Shown here: in pieces, positions 11,340-22,638 of the stretch | Layout of the letters: every line of letters begins with the position of its first letter | Numbering within the stretch: the stretch's first letter is position 1 | Assembly (NCBI GenBank): GCA_027625915.1 | Contig: JANTQA010000047.1 | Coordinates: 4,836,001-4,900,000, forward strand | Origin: Anaeramoeba flamelloides | Taxonomy: Eukaryota; Metamonada; Anaeramoebidae | DNA: 64,000 nucleotides | Direction: 5' to 3' | Program-made: the position numbers and the translations under genes | The notes under the pieces: model-generated | The model's database searches: none | Told to the model about the DNA's origin: nothing | What the model saw: the letters and a program-made list of their open reading frames with translations, nothing else

Positions 11340-13571
11340 TTATCAATAATTTGAAAAAATTTTCTTCAAGATTTTATTTCGAACTTTAGTAAAAAAAACA
11401 AAAAAATTTACTTTTCTTTATCTTTTTAAAACAATTACTCACCCCTTCTTCCTTTTATTTGCAACCTTATATTTGAAATAAATTATCCTTTTGATGCCAG
11501 ATCCCGATTTCGCACAGAAAGATATCTAAGACCGAGATATTTTTAAATATTGTATTATTGATGATTATACTGGTAATTGAATGATAAATGGAATAAAATT
11601 CTAACTTCCTTTTCCATATTTTTCTTTTATTAAAAAGAGAGTTCTCAAAGAAGTAGGTTGGCTTCGATTTAGATTTGAAAAATGAAATTTTAAAATGAAA
11701 GTGAAAATTTTTCCCGTTTATGATTCAAATACCAGTAAAAGATCTTGAAATTTTTGATACTTGTGATGACTCCGAAATTTTCCTAATGATTGAATTTATT
11801 TTTTAGAAATCATTCACAGCATTTTCAATATGTTTGTTCACAAAAAAAAAAATTAATAATTGATTTTTTTTAACAATCGCGAAAACAATATTTTTACGCA
11901 CTTTCAATGTTTTCCTTTAGGTGAATTTTGTATTTTAAAACATTGGGAGTATGACAAAAGCCTGTTGTAATCCCTAATAAATAATATTTTTATCTTGTTT
12001 CAAACACAATATTAAAAAGGAAATCAACTACTCTTAATTGAAAAATAAAAAGATCAAAATTTTCATTCAGCTTTCGAGAAAAACAAATATCCAAAGAATT
12101 AAAATTAATCATCAAATACCCCCATTCTAAAAGGGAAATAATAATTAAAACTGATTTTTTGGAATTGACAATTTGAAATTTTAAATGATTTATAAAAATC
12201 TTTTTTTGGAAAGTTAAAAGAAAATTTTGTTCCATTTATTATACAACTGACAGTACATTCCAAAAAATTGTAAATTATTTATACAGATAAAAAGTTTGAA
12301 GAATCAGAATACTTCATTTTTGATTCAATTTAGAAATACTTTTGATTTTTTACAAACTATTTTTATCATTTTTTGTCTTTTCTGGTGTTTGGTTTTCATT
12401 TCTATTATTCACAGTTATGTAATCTATTTTGCTAGATCTAAAAATTTTTTCCAAAAATTGATTAATGCTGAGTTTTTTGTTAAATATAACCATCAGATAT
12501 GATTATCTGGTTGTCTCTAACATTTTGATTGATTAATAATTGTTGGTGAAATTTCAATAAATTTAACAGTGCATTTTTTTTATTCTGCTTTAATTAATGA
12601 TTTTGGTGACATTGTGTATTTTTTTTTTTTTTCGTTCTATTTTTTTTTTTCTTTTTTTTTCAACAATAAATGTTTGGTCTGTTTTAAATAATTTGGTTTC
12701 TTTTTTTACAGTAAATTAAAATTCAAGTTGTGCTTAGATTGTATATTAAATTCATTTCTGAAGGGTTTGACTCTTATAGGGCATTATAAAAAAGTTATTA
12801 ATGTCGGATCAGGAAAAATTTGTTTTTGTAACTATAAAAATTTTCAAGATTGAAATAGGTATAATCATATTTGATAATTTTACCAAAAAATTGAAAAACT
12901 TATATTATTTTTAAATATCAGAAAGGGGTCGAAATAACTTTTTTATATCGGTTGAAGTTTTTATGTTTTTTAACATAATTAATAAATTATATTTATTTTT
13001 CTAAAGTGTTTTTTTTTTTTTTTTTTTATTAAATATCCATTCAAGGATATCGAAACATTTTTCCAATATTATCTCTAGTTTTATTTAAAAAAAAAAAAAA
13101 ATGAGTGAGCGAGAAGGTTTTATCAATATTTTGTTTTTTTTCTTTTCTAATATTTTGACTAATAAGATTAAATTTTCAAGTTAATTTTATTAATAAAAAA
13201 TTATAGAAAATTGTAAAAGTTTGATTTCATCAAAATAAAAATTTTTTGTTAATTTTTCTTTTTCGAGTTTTGATCCCAAAAATTCAAAACATAAAGTTCA
13301 AATGTTTTTGACTGAAAATTTAATTGGGAAAAATGAATTCTTATAAAATTGATAACACATGTCTATAAAGTTGATAAATGAGTTTGCTTAACAACTTGTT
13401 TTAACGTGTAATTTGAATTATTGGCCAACTGGCTACTTCATTATATTATAGAAATAAAAATAGATATGAGTTAATCGTCAATTTAAAGAAAAAAACCTAT
13501 ATGGATTAATTTTAAATCAAGATCGTTTGTAATTATTAAATATTTATGAATAATTGTGAAATTGACAAATT
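11340..13571. other. Intergenic DNA after NAXD, with one G+C-richer island
   Basis: No clear gene. The island at about 11490-11545 (GATGCCAGATCCCGATTTCG and onward) stands out from its surroundings and is open on both strands: plus-strand frames end ...RTERYLRPRYF, while the minus strand runs to a possible GTGAGT donor near 11440. A decayed MITE core (AATACCAGTA) lies at about 11690-11740. Homopolymer runs fill the rest. Confidence 0.4.
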
Positions 13572-13774
13572 TACAGTCAGTTCCACTTTTAAGGTACAAA
13601 CTTTCAACGAAATTTAAGGAACAATAAAAATAATCTCACTTTAAGGCACAAAATTCTAATTCTAGTAAATTAAATTGTGTAAAAAAAAATTCCAAAAAAT
13701 GTGCTTTAATTTGGGATTTTCATGTGCCTTAATTTTCGTTCAAAGTTTGTGTCTTAAAAGTGGAACTGGCTGTA
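13572..13774. mobile_element. 200-bp fold-back MITE, TACAGTCAGTTCC family, copy 1
   Basis: Two inverted arms of roughly 60-70 bp begin TACAGTCAGTTCCACTTTTA and end AAAAGTGGAACTGGCTGTA. A short A+T-rich spacer lets the unit fold into one long hairpin. The terminal TA fits a Tc1/mariner-type target. The 19932 and 33654 copies share the same architecture. Confidence 0.8.
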
Positions 13775-14380
13775 TGTTTGTTTTTTTTTTTTTAGACCTG
13801 AGTATTTGAAAATAGGAAGTCACACATAAATCCTTGGTTCGGATTTAAATTGACTTTAGAGGTTAGATTTTTGATTAATTGAAATGACTCAATAATATTA
13901 AACGCTTTTGTTTCAAAAAAATCGACATATTAACAAAATTTTTCTGAGATTAAATGATGTTTTTATACAAATTAATTCAAAAAATGAATTTTTTCTCATT
14001 TTTTTATATTAGAAAAATTACATTTTAACCTTTTCATATCTTCATTATTTTTTTTAAAAATTTGTATTTTAAGGAGGCAATATCTTGTTTATAGACTATT
14101 CTCATCTCATTGGTTTGATTCTTTTATTTCTTTAATCAGCCAAAATTTTTTACATGAGTTAAATTTTAGAAATGGGTTAAAATAAAAAACATGGGTTATT
14201 TACACCACAGTACAAGTTGAAAAAACCAAGTTTTTAAAAAAATTAATTAGAAATAATGTTTATCCAGATTTAATTCAATTTCTTTGTTTAACTTTAAGGT
14301 ATAATTTCTCATCTGCAATTTGATTTTAATAGTGAAACAAAAAAGAAATAAATTTAGAGTACAAATAATTTATTCTAAAG

Positions 14381-15541
14381 TACAGTGATAAAAATAATGT
14401 GTGTATAACATCTATAATTGTGTATCAAATTAAAATCCGTTCTTTTTTTTCTTCTTGTTCCAAGGAAACATTCAATCGAGTAGCCAATAGTATATCTAAG
14501 TTCAAATCAATTTTGAAAGTAAACATTTGGATATTTTCAGTAAAATTTAAATTATTCATGCAAATAGTTGAAAATTTTACATAATATTCTCAATTTTTTT
14601 GAATTATATTGTATTTTTAAAGAAAAGAAATAATTCTTAAAAATTTACTCAATTTTTTTGAGATAGATTTTGAAATTTGATCCTTCGTTTTTAGAATTTC
14701 TTTTTAAGGGTCTAGTCATTTACTGTGAATATGCTCCATACTCAATGGGTAGTCTGAGACCAAAAAGGGTATTGTGAAATATCCATTCTTTTCGTTGACA
14801 AAATTCATATAACAAAAATAATTTCATTGGATCTTCTTTGACAAAAAATCAAACGAAGAAACACCAGTCCAAAAGAGTTCTCAATTTCAAAAATTCAAAA
14901 TTTGAAAAAAAAATTCATCTTTTATCATTTTCTTTTTCCCAAATGGTTAAATTTCTTTAATTTAAAACATATTGCTTTCTCGAAGAAAGTAATCAATTTA
15001 ATCCGATTTAGTCTGATTTGTGTTTATCTTGTAACCCTTTAAATTTGACCAAGTAAGGATTATTTAATTTCTTGATATAAAAATAACTCATTTGAAAAAA
15101 AAAAAAAAAAAAAAAAAATCACTGAGATCTCAAAAAGGGCCAAAGAGCGACACTTCAAAACTGAATATTTGTTTTCAAAATTGTATATTCTAACCATTCT
15201 AATTGGAAATTGAGTGTCGATCTTTGGGCCTATTTTCTAAAAATGTCCTCATCTTTAGTTGTTGATTTTTGGAGATCGATCGTACAACATAGGTCTGTTG
15301 GTTTTTGATTATCATAAAAATTACTAAAAAAGTTTTTATCCAATTCAGAAAAAAAAATTTCACCCTAATGACTTGACCCTTAAATAATAGATCTTTAAGA
15401 AACCAATACCATATTTTTTTTAGGGTTTATTATCAAGTTCTTTTTATTGGTTAATGTATAGGTCTTCGATAACAAAAAAACACGCTTTTTATTTTGAAAC
15501 CTGCATTAATTTTTTTTGCACAAATTATTTTGACTACAGTA
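14381..15541. mobile_element. Tc1/mariner-like MITE, TACTGT family, inverted copy split by a second element
   Basis: Starts TACAGTGATAAAAATAATG and ends AATTATTTTGACTACAGTA. It is the reverse complement of the copies at 5174 and 6293 on either side of an insertion. Joining 14381-14707 to 15384-15541 restores the normal order of the family. The two arms otherwise match the uninterrupted copies well, so the inner element came later. Confidence 0.75.
14708..15379. mobile_element. TTAA-target (piggyBac-like) MITE nested in a mariner-like MITE
   Basis: The ends are GGGTCTAGTCATT and, inverted, GGGTCAAGTCATT. TTAA at 14704-14707 and at 15380-15383 is a target-site duplication: the uninterrupted sister copies carry the same site once (TTTTTAAATAATAG). 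TTAA duplication is the signature of piggyBac-type transposases. The interior holds its own inverted pair, GGGCCAAAGAGCGACACT near 15136 and AGTGTCGATCTTTGGGCC near 15212. No transposase frame is present. Confidence 0.75.
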
Positions 15542-15751
15542 TAAAATAAAATAGTTTTTGTAATTGAATATTTTTGCTGTTCCCGAATCAACTATTTTTA
15601 AAAAATTGTCTTTGAGATATAAAAGCAAAGAGAAACCTAACAATACTGAAATTTCATATTTAAGTCGATTAAAATTGGGTAAAGTGTTCTTGATTAATTT
15701 CTACTTTTAAATTCTTTTCTATGTTTGGAAATGAACAGAATAGACCACAAC

Positions 15752-16209
15752 AAGAATAGCACAATCCATAAAAACGCTTTTAATACTTTTTGGAACTTTC
15801 AGACTGACAGTCTGCAAGATTTCAGTCTCTGATAATCTTTTATATTGTTTCAAATTTCAAATATTCAACACAAACTTTTATAAATGCCAAAAAAGGGGAA
15901 AAAAATAATAATTAACAAAAGATAACCTTTTGAATTTAATAGAAATTTTTGATAAAACTCCAAAAGAAAAATAGGTGTTTAACTTTCAATAATCTGAAAC
16001 CCTTTTTAAGAAAACCTAAAAGTGGAAATTTGTTTAAATTACATGTTTTTAAAAGTTTGACTTGTAAAAACTTTTAAATTGAAAGTTATTGCATTGTGAT
16101 CTTGTAATAACTTTCAAAATGTTGAACAATTTCAAAACAACAAAGTGTTGCCAAGTAAAAAAAGTGACTACAATTTTTGTGCTATTCTTTGTCTTGCTGA
16201 TTTAAAACT
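15752..16209 (+). repeat. 458-bp dispersed repeat, copy 1, abutting the S28 peptidase start
   Basis: Matches 24311-24769 end to end in direct orientation. The last 177 bp (16033-16209) differ at a single base, while the first half shows many differences. Conserved hairpins are CAGACTGACAGTCTG (15800-15814), AAAAGTTT with AAACTTTT (16051-16075) and GAAAGTTATT with AATAACTTTC (16081-16115). The repeat stops 35 bp before the peptidase ATG, so it probably supplies that gene's 5' UTR or promoter. It could instead be a structured non-coding RNA gene or a MITE. No terminal inverted repeat is obvious. Confidence 0.7.
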
Positions 16210-16244
16210 TTTTCATTTTTTTACATTTGCCTTTCTTCAAACAA

Positions 16245-17672
16245 ATGAAACAACTTGCGATTTATTTTTTCCTTCTTATTCTTTTGTCCTCTTGTGTCTG
16301 TCTTCCACAACACAGAACTTTTCACTCCTTTTCACCAGACGGAAAAACGATAAATAACAATAACAATACCAATAATCAGGAAAATGAAAATGAAAAACTA
16401 AGTGACAAATATTTCGAACAACTCATTGATCACCTCACCCCTGAAACCTCACCAACTTTCAACCAAAGGTATTTTGTGAATGACACCTTTTACGAATCTG
16501 GCTCACCCGTTTTTTTATTTTTAGGAGGAGAAGGAGAGCTAACATCAAGGTGGGTGCGATCTGGAATGATAGTTGATCTTGCAAAGGAATTTGGCGCCTT
16601 ATTGGTGGGTTTAGAGCATCGTTATTATGGGAAGAGCCAACCGTTTACTAAATTTAGTGTTGAAAATCTACAGTATTTGTCTTCGAATCAGGCGCTTCAC
16701 GATGTTGCGAACCTGAAAAGTAAAATCAATGAAACTTACACAACGTCTGCTTGGATCAGCTTTGGGTGCTCTTATTCTGGAGCTCTGTCACTCTGGTTAA
16801 GACAAAAGTTCCCACACATCATTGATGGTGCCTATTCTGGATCGAGCCCTGTGCTTGCAAAACTAAATTACCTTGAATACGATTCCACATGCGAACAGTC
16901 TGTGGGCTACAGTTGCCTCAATTATCTCCAACGTGCATTCCTGCAGATTAAGAAATTAATGCAATCCAGTGATGGCTACAAACAATTATCGGAAATGTTT
17001 AACACTTGCAAGCCTATCACTACAGAACAAGAAAAATTGTTATTTAAATATTCTGTTGTGGACTTAATTGCATATAGCACACAATACAATTTAAATATCT
17101 TGGGTTTTCCAAGAGACAAACTTTGTAGTAATTTAGCGAGCGCACAGGACAAATTAGCCGAATATGTGAAGATGAGTAATGCATTAGCGGGAAACAAATG
17201 CCTAAGTCTTAATTTAGATGATTTAAAAAGCACAGACACCTCGCCTTCAAATAATATGAGACCTTGGTGGTGGCAAAAGGCAACAGAATTTGGCTATTAT
17301 AAAAATACACCCCAAGCATCAGAAACCTTTTTCCCTGAAATAGATTCAGATTTCCATAATTGGATAGCAAACCAGACCTTTGGCCACAATATCTCCCCGA
17401 ACGTGGATTTTACAAACCTTTTCTATGGCGGGAAGAATCCAGATGTCTCAAATGTAATCATTTCAAACGGCAAATATGACCCTTGGTCAAAATTGTCTAT
17501 CCTTCAAAGTAAAAATCAAATTATTTCAGATGTTTATGTTTCGTCTGGTCATTGCGCGCCATTATATAGTATCATCAAAGATGGTGAAAAAAAAACTCCT
17601 GAAGATGTAATTATGACTATTGATAACATAAGAGATTTTTGTAAAAAAATTATACAAATGAATACGAAATAA
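16245..17672 (+). CDS. Secreted serine carboxypeptidase, peptidase family S28
   Basis: A single-exon 475-residue protein like the PRSS16 (thymus-specific serine protease) and prolylcarboxypeptidase family. Residues 1-20 form a clear signal peptide (MKQLAIYFFLLILLSSCVCL), followed by an Asn/Glu-rich spacer and then the alpha/beta-hydrolase. Catalytic residues can be read: Ser176 in FGCSYSGALSLW, Asp412 in SNGKYDPW, and His436 in SSGHCAPLY. Other family marks are LGGEGEL near 93-99 and LEHRYYGKSQP near 123-133. Family members trim peptides, several after proline, in lysosomes or outside the cell; an endolysosomal role fits here but is inference. The frame stays open upstream to a TTG, but the ATG at 16245 begins the signal peptide exactly. 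The DNA just upstream is a dispersed repeat. Confidence 0.95.
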   Translation: MKQLAIYFFLLILLSSCVCLPQHRTFHSFSPDGKTINNNNNTNNQENENEKLSDKYFEQLIDHLTPETSPTFNQRYFVNDTFYESGSPVFLFLGGEGELTSRWVRSGMIVDLAKEFGALLVGLEHRYYGKSQPFTKFSVENLQYLSSNQALHDVANLKSKINETYTTSAWISFGCSYSGALSLWLRQKFPHIIDGAYSGSSPVLAKLNYLEYDSTCEQSVGYSCLNYLQRAFLQIKKLMQSSDGYKQLSEMFNTCKPITTEQEKLLFKYSVVDLIAYSTQYNLNILGFPRDKLCSNLASAQDKLAEYVKMSNALAGNKCLSLNLDDLKSTDTSPSNNMRPWWWQKATEFGYYKNTPQASETFFPEIDSDFHNWIANQTFGHNISPNVDFTNLFYGGKNPDVSNVIISNGKYDPWSKLSILQSKNQIISDVYVSSGHCAPLYSIIKDGEKKTPEDVIMTIDNIRDFCKKIIQMNTK

Positions 17673-18497
17673 AAGATAACACTAAATTTTCATTTTTGAA
17701 AATTTTGCCTTTTATTTTTGAAATTAGATTTATATTTTGGTTTATCAGTATATATACATTCACATAATCCTATTGAAAAACTTGCATAGTAACTGTGTAT
17801 TAACCATGTTAATTTTCAAATTTGGTAACAATTTTAATATCCAAAATGATTTATTATGATATTAAAATATAAATATATGAAAAAAAAAAAAAAAAAACAT
17901 ATTATATATATTTAATCCAACAAATAAATCCATCACAATTTTATGATATATCTATATAATTTTATTTGAAATCTTGATTTTTGTAACTGATTTATTATTT
18001 GAATCCAAATGAATCTTTTCAAAATTCTTCAAAAAAATTAAGTTTTATATTACCATAATATAAAAAAACACAATAAATAAAATTTTTTTTTGAATTATTT
18101 TATATGTTCAGATATATGTTTTTTGTTTTTTAAAAAAGGCAACAAATAGATATTCAAAATATTAATAAAATAAAAATTTGTTAAAACCTCAAAAATCATA
18201 ATTTTCTTGAATTTAAACTTGAAGAAAATTACTTTTATAAAATATTTGAAAATCATTTAATAAAAAAGAAGAAGAAAAACTTTGGTTCATCAAAAAAGAT
18301 AACCTTTCTTGTAAAAATATAGTTTTTAACTTAAAGACTTTTTAAAAAAAGAAAATTTGGTTAAAAAAGTGAAACACTATTTTTAATTGTGAACCTCGCT
18401 GAAAATAAATAATAAGATCAATTAATAAAAGAAAAGAAAATAATAATTTAAAATAAAATGGATGCTAAAATACAATAAGATTTTTAAATACAATCTT
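17673..18497. other. 3' flank of the S28 gene, A+T-rich
   Basis: No gene is seen. AATAAA-like hexamers lie within the first 250 bp after the stop. A faint trace of a MITE arm (GTGAAACACTATTTTTAATT) occurs near 18369, echoing the family at 8885. Confidence 0.45.
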
Positions 18498-18735
18498 TTA
18501 GTAAAGATTTTTCTTAATTGTTCGGTTTTTAAAAAGTTTGTTTAAAAAATTTAACAAATCATGAGATCTCGAAAAGAACTGATTGGGATTTTGATATAAA
18601 TTAAGAAATTTGCCCCATCCTCGGAGTTCGCGGAATACCAATTATTAATCAGAGATTGCGGAATTTATCTCTGTAATTGATAATCTTTCTATCGGTTTTT
18701 TGCCCCTCCTGGTATTCTGGGGAGTGCCGCCGAGT
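18498..18735 (-). other. G+C-richer hairpin with a minus-strand open frame, unassigned
   Basis: The block contrasts sharply with its flanks. It folds: AATTATTAATCAGAGAT near 18631 pairs imperfectly with ATCTCTGTAATTGATAAT near 18667, and GGAATACCA pairs with TGGTATTCTGG. On the minus strand a frame containing LRGWGKFLNLYQNPNQFF runs to a TAA at 18498. A second stretch upstream in the same frame (GGTPQNTRRGKKPIERLS) is cut off by two stop codons. It may be a relic of a coding sequence or a structured element. I do not recognise the peptide. Confidence 0.25.
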
Positions 18736-18743
18736 GTTTAGGT

Positions 18744-18990
18744 TTACTTGAGGTTTTATGTTTTATTTGTGAAGTTTTCTAGGTTTTTTTGAGGTTTTCT
18801 ATTTTATTACTGAAGTGTTCTAGGTTTTTTTGAGGAAATCTATTTTATTTCGAAAAAAAATAGAATTTCCAGATAAAATAGAAAACCTTAAAAAAACCTA
18901 GAACACTCCATAAATAAATAGAAAACTCAAAAAAATCTAACAAAAATCTATCTATTTTTCAAATAAACAGAAAACTCAAGAAAACCTATC
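18744..18990. repeat. Tandem and inverted AGGTTTTTTTGAGG repeat, copy 1
   Basis: Units close to GAAGTGTTCTAGG-TTTTTTTGAGG-TTTTCTATTTTATT (about 40 bp) repeat head to tail and then appear inverted (AAAACCT, CTAGAACACTCC), so the block can fold back on itself. The same unit recurs at 28905-29215. The origin is unknown. It looks like a satellite-like or fold-back element, not a coding region. Confidence 0.6.
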
Positions 18991-19462
18991 TCTACCTTTT
19001 TATAATTTGAGTAATAAAAAGAAAATTTCAAAAATTTTCTTTTAATTTCTCAAATTAAAAAAAGGTTAATGATGCTTTTCCAGAATTCGAAATAATTTAG
19101 TAAAATCCATTGATTTTACTTAATTCTTTCAAATTCTGTCAAATATAAGGATAGTGGATAGTTTTTAATTTGTTCATATAAATGATAGTATTATATATAT
19201 ATATATTAATATTCTACTTCTCTGTTTTTTTATCTGTTACAATTTTCTTTAATTATACTTTTCTCTAAAATAAATAAATTAATTACGAAATTTAAATTAA
19301 GTTTGTTCATTCGTTTGAGAATAATACAATGAATTACTATTTTCAATTACTGTGATAATTTAATTTATTTTTAACCTATTTTTATTGAGAGAATGTGGCA
19401 ATTAAAGAAAATTTATCAATTTAAAAAAAAAATATTGAAAAAAAAGAATTAAAATATTAATA

Positions 19463-19663
19463 TACATTCAGCCCAACTAATAAGGTAGAAAAGTTCAACA
19501 AAAAAATAAGCTCCGAAAAAAATACAAATTAAAGTACAAAATTTGGTTTCTAGTAACAATAATTTGTATAAAAAAACATTCTAAAGTTGTACTATAATTC
19601 AATTTTAATTTTTACCTTATTTTTCTTTCAAAGTTTGTTCCTTAAAAAGTAAAACTTGTTGTA
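19463..19663. mobile_element. Decayed fold-back MITE, TACAGTCAGTTCC family
   Basis: The length and right arm (AAAGTTTGTTCCTTAAAAAG, then AAAACTTGTTGTA) match the intact unit 470 bp downstream. The left arm (TACATTCAGCCCAACTAATA) is recognisable but much changed. It appears older than the neighbouring copy. Confidence 0.5.
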
Positions 19664-19931
19664 ATAGATATTATGCTCTGTAGACCAAATGTAAACATCT
19701 CCACAGCCCCTAGGCTATTCATTATTTACAGAAGTAACAAGAATCAGATCAATTGATTATTAATTAGAAATAAAGATTACACAGTCTTTTATTAATAATT
19801 GAATATTTTGTAGTTGTTCGGGTTTTTTCGATTTGTAAAAATGGGATAATATATTTGGATTTGCTCAATTCGTTAGATTTTTTTTAAAAAAAAACTACGT
19901 ATGGTTTGAGTGAGTAAAGTACTTTTGAAAA

Positions 19932-20131
19932 TACAGTCAGTTCCACTTTTAAGGCACAAACTTTCAACGAAATTTAAGGTATAAAAAAACCTCAAATTAA
20001 GGCACAAAATTTGTAATATTTTTTTTTACAATTTAATTTCCTAGAATCTGAATATTGTGCCTTAATTTGAGATTTTTATTGTGCCTTAAATTTCGTTGAA
20101 AGTTTGTGCCTTAAAAGTGGAACTGACTGTA
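19932..20131. mobile_element. 200-bp fold-back MITE, TACAGTCAGTTCC family, copy 2 (best preserved)
   Basis: The arms are near-perfect inverted repeats: TACAGTCAGTTCCACTTTTA, continuing with AGGCACAAACTTTCAACG, mirrored by GAAAGTTTGTGCCTTAAAAG and TGGAACTGACTGTA. The high arm identity suggests recent insertion or strong pairing. There is no coding potential. Confidence 0.85.
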
Positions 20132-21507
20132 TGTTTTTAAAATTGTATTTGAATTTACTTTTTAACTTCATTAATATCTCCAATGAAAAAACCTTCTTGA
20201 AAAATTGTTTTCAGTCTCAATATTTTTTATTAAAAGTAAGTTCATTTTATTTTATATTTAAGGCAAAAAAACTATTTTACAATAATTAACATCCAATTTT
20301 TAATTTTCAAATAAAAATATTATTCTCAGCCTGTTTTAGATAAAAGGTTAAATTATTTGGAATGGTGCTATATGCTTTGATACTCTACTTATTTGTTTTT
20401 TTTTATTTTTTTTTGAGATTATTCCAATATTTTTAGATTATTTGTATTATAATTTTAGAAAATATAACTTCAAAAGAATTATCCGAACAAGGTTTATTTA
20501 TTTTGGGTGGGAAAATAGAAAAGAGAAAGGAAAAAAAATGCATTTTATCTCATAAACTGATTATTTAACATTATATTTTTTGATTTTGATATTAAAAGTT
20601 TATTTAAATCAACTGTAAAAATTATATAATAAAGCTCATAGAAACATCAGAAAGACTATAATCATTACAAATTTGAAGGAATTGAGTTTTAAAGAAAGTT
20701 TATAATAAAAAATATTCTAAATTTAAAGACAAAACAAACGAAATAATATTGGATTTTTGATTTTCTATCTGAACTGTAGGTTTAAATTTTTAAGTGTAAA
20801 AGTTAATATTATTCTTCCCATGAAAGATTGGTATTTGTTCCTATATATGCATATTAATTAACTGTTTTTACCTTCTACCCCAAAAAAAAAAAAAAAAAAT
20901 CAAATTTCAATTATTTTCAATAATTGACCTTTAAAGATTATACAATAAATAAAAAGAACAAGTATCTACCTCCAAGAATAGTTTGTATTAGTCCGAAATA
21001 AAATAAATTAACAATATACTTTCTTAAAAATTTTTTAACTATAATTCTTAGTTAACCAATTGAAAAAACCAAAATCTTTAATTTGATCTTCAATTGAGAA
21101 ATAAAAGAACAACTCCTCAGAAATTAATATTATTTCATTACAATAAGTCACTTTTTTTCAATAACATTAGTATAGCAAGTTTTTTTCTTTGTGGGTATTG
21201 GTTTTCTAATAAAAAAAATTTTGAAAAAAAAAAAAAAAAAAAAAAAATTTAAAAAAAAGAAAAATATAAAAATGTTAATACAATGAAAAAAAATGATTTT
21301 CTTTTCTAATTTTAAAAATAAATTGTTTTTTCTTCTAAAATTTAACCAAATACTTTAAATACAAATAATTCATCAAATATAACTTAACCTCTTTGATTTA
21401 AAAATAGTTTTGATAGATAAATCTCAAAAAAATAGAGTATCCCTTTCATTTTTAATCAAATCAACGAAATTTTCAAGGTATTCACTAAATTATAGTATTT
21501 GAAGAAG
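20132..21507. other. A+T-rich intergenic DNA
   Basis: No gene, RNA or intact repeat recognised. Long poly-A blocks occur near 20881-20900 and 21227-21247. Confidence 0.45.
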
Positions 21508-21855
21508 ATGCTTCAACAAGAAAATGAATCGTTTTCTTATTCAAAACTTGAAATAAAAAAGTTTCTAAAGTATAATTGAGAGAAAACATACAGGTCTTAT
21601 AGTATATTGAATAATTGTGGCTCTACATATTTTTTTGATTATAACAAATTTTATATTTCATTGGAATCTGTTATTAAACAAGTAAAAACAAGACAAACTA
21701 TAATACAATTTTGGCTGAATATATTAAATATTGAAATTATTTTTAATTTCGAGGGTTCTGGACATTTTCTTTGTGATAAGTCAACCAAAAATTTTATTCT
21801 GTTAAGGGGCTATCAACGCCTAGATTCTTCTAAAATAAAAAAATATATTAATTGA
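21508..21855 (+). CDS. Possible small two-exon gene, product unrecognised
   Basis: An ATG at 21508 opens 20 codons (MLQQENESFSYSKLEIKKFL). A 24-nt GTATAA...TACAG segment (21570-21593) would then splice in phase to a longer frame, 21594-21855, that ends ...FILLRGYQRLDSSKIKKYIN. The joined product is 107 residues. In favour are varied amino-acid content, exact phase agreement across the intron, and similar Lys-rich turns in both parts. Against are the extremely short intron and the lack of any family I recognise. It could also be a longer gene whose other exons I cannot see. Confidence 0.35.
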
Positions 21856-22638
21856 TGGTAAATGATATTAGTATTCTAAAGTTCAGATGACTCTTAAAAA
21901 TATATCTTAAATATTTTAGAAAGTGTTTTATTTGATATTTAACTAATGTGTCAAAAGTAAAAAATTGTCATAATTTAGCTATATATTTTTTTTTTATCTC
22001 AAACATTTTATTTGGAAAAATTTAACTATATAATTCCTCATAACTACTGATAAGAAAGTGATTGTATCACAAAAAAGTTTAGGATAGTATTGAAGTCACT
22101 GTGGAAAGATTTTCGGAAATCCTTGAGTGGTTGGGGCAAAGTAAAAAATTTTTTGATCTTCTTCTTTCCAATTCTAACAAAGTAAAATAAGAAGTATTTT
22201 ACTATTAAATTCCACTTTAAAAATGTTATTTAAAGTTATTTTAGAAGAGTTTAACCAAATTATTTTGCCAATTTTTAATCTCATAAATATATAAGGTTTT
22301 GCCGCGCTCAAGGATTTACGACATTGAAAAATTAAATTGGTTCAAGTCACTCAATTATTTGATCAATAGATGACAAAGAAAAAAGTCCTTCAACTTTCCC
22401 GTACTGTTTGGAAATCGAACAAATTCCCTTTCTTTGTTTAAAAACAATGTCTAAAATCAGACAACGTTTTTTGTTTTTGGTTCGAAAGAAATCAATATCA
22501 TTTTTAAAAAAAATTAAAAACTTTTGATTTCTTTTTTCTTCGAAAAAAGGAGAAAAAAGACCATTAATAAAAGATTTTCAAAGTGAGAAAAAAACTGTTA
22601 CCAATTTAAGAATTTTGAAAAAAAAAAAACATTTTATT

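Noticed and set aside
12296-12502. A hydrophobic 68-codon plus-strand frame
   Set aside because: It has no proper start, is Phe/Ile/Lys-rich as expected from A+T-rich DNA, and has no splice support.
14399-14584. Short frames within 5174-6770, 14381-15541 and 29503-29994
   Set aside because: The sequence is repeated MITE DNA with no conserved frame among copies.
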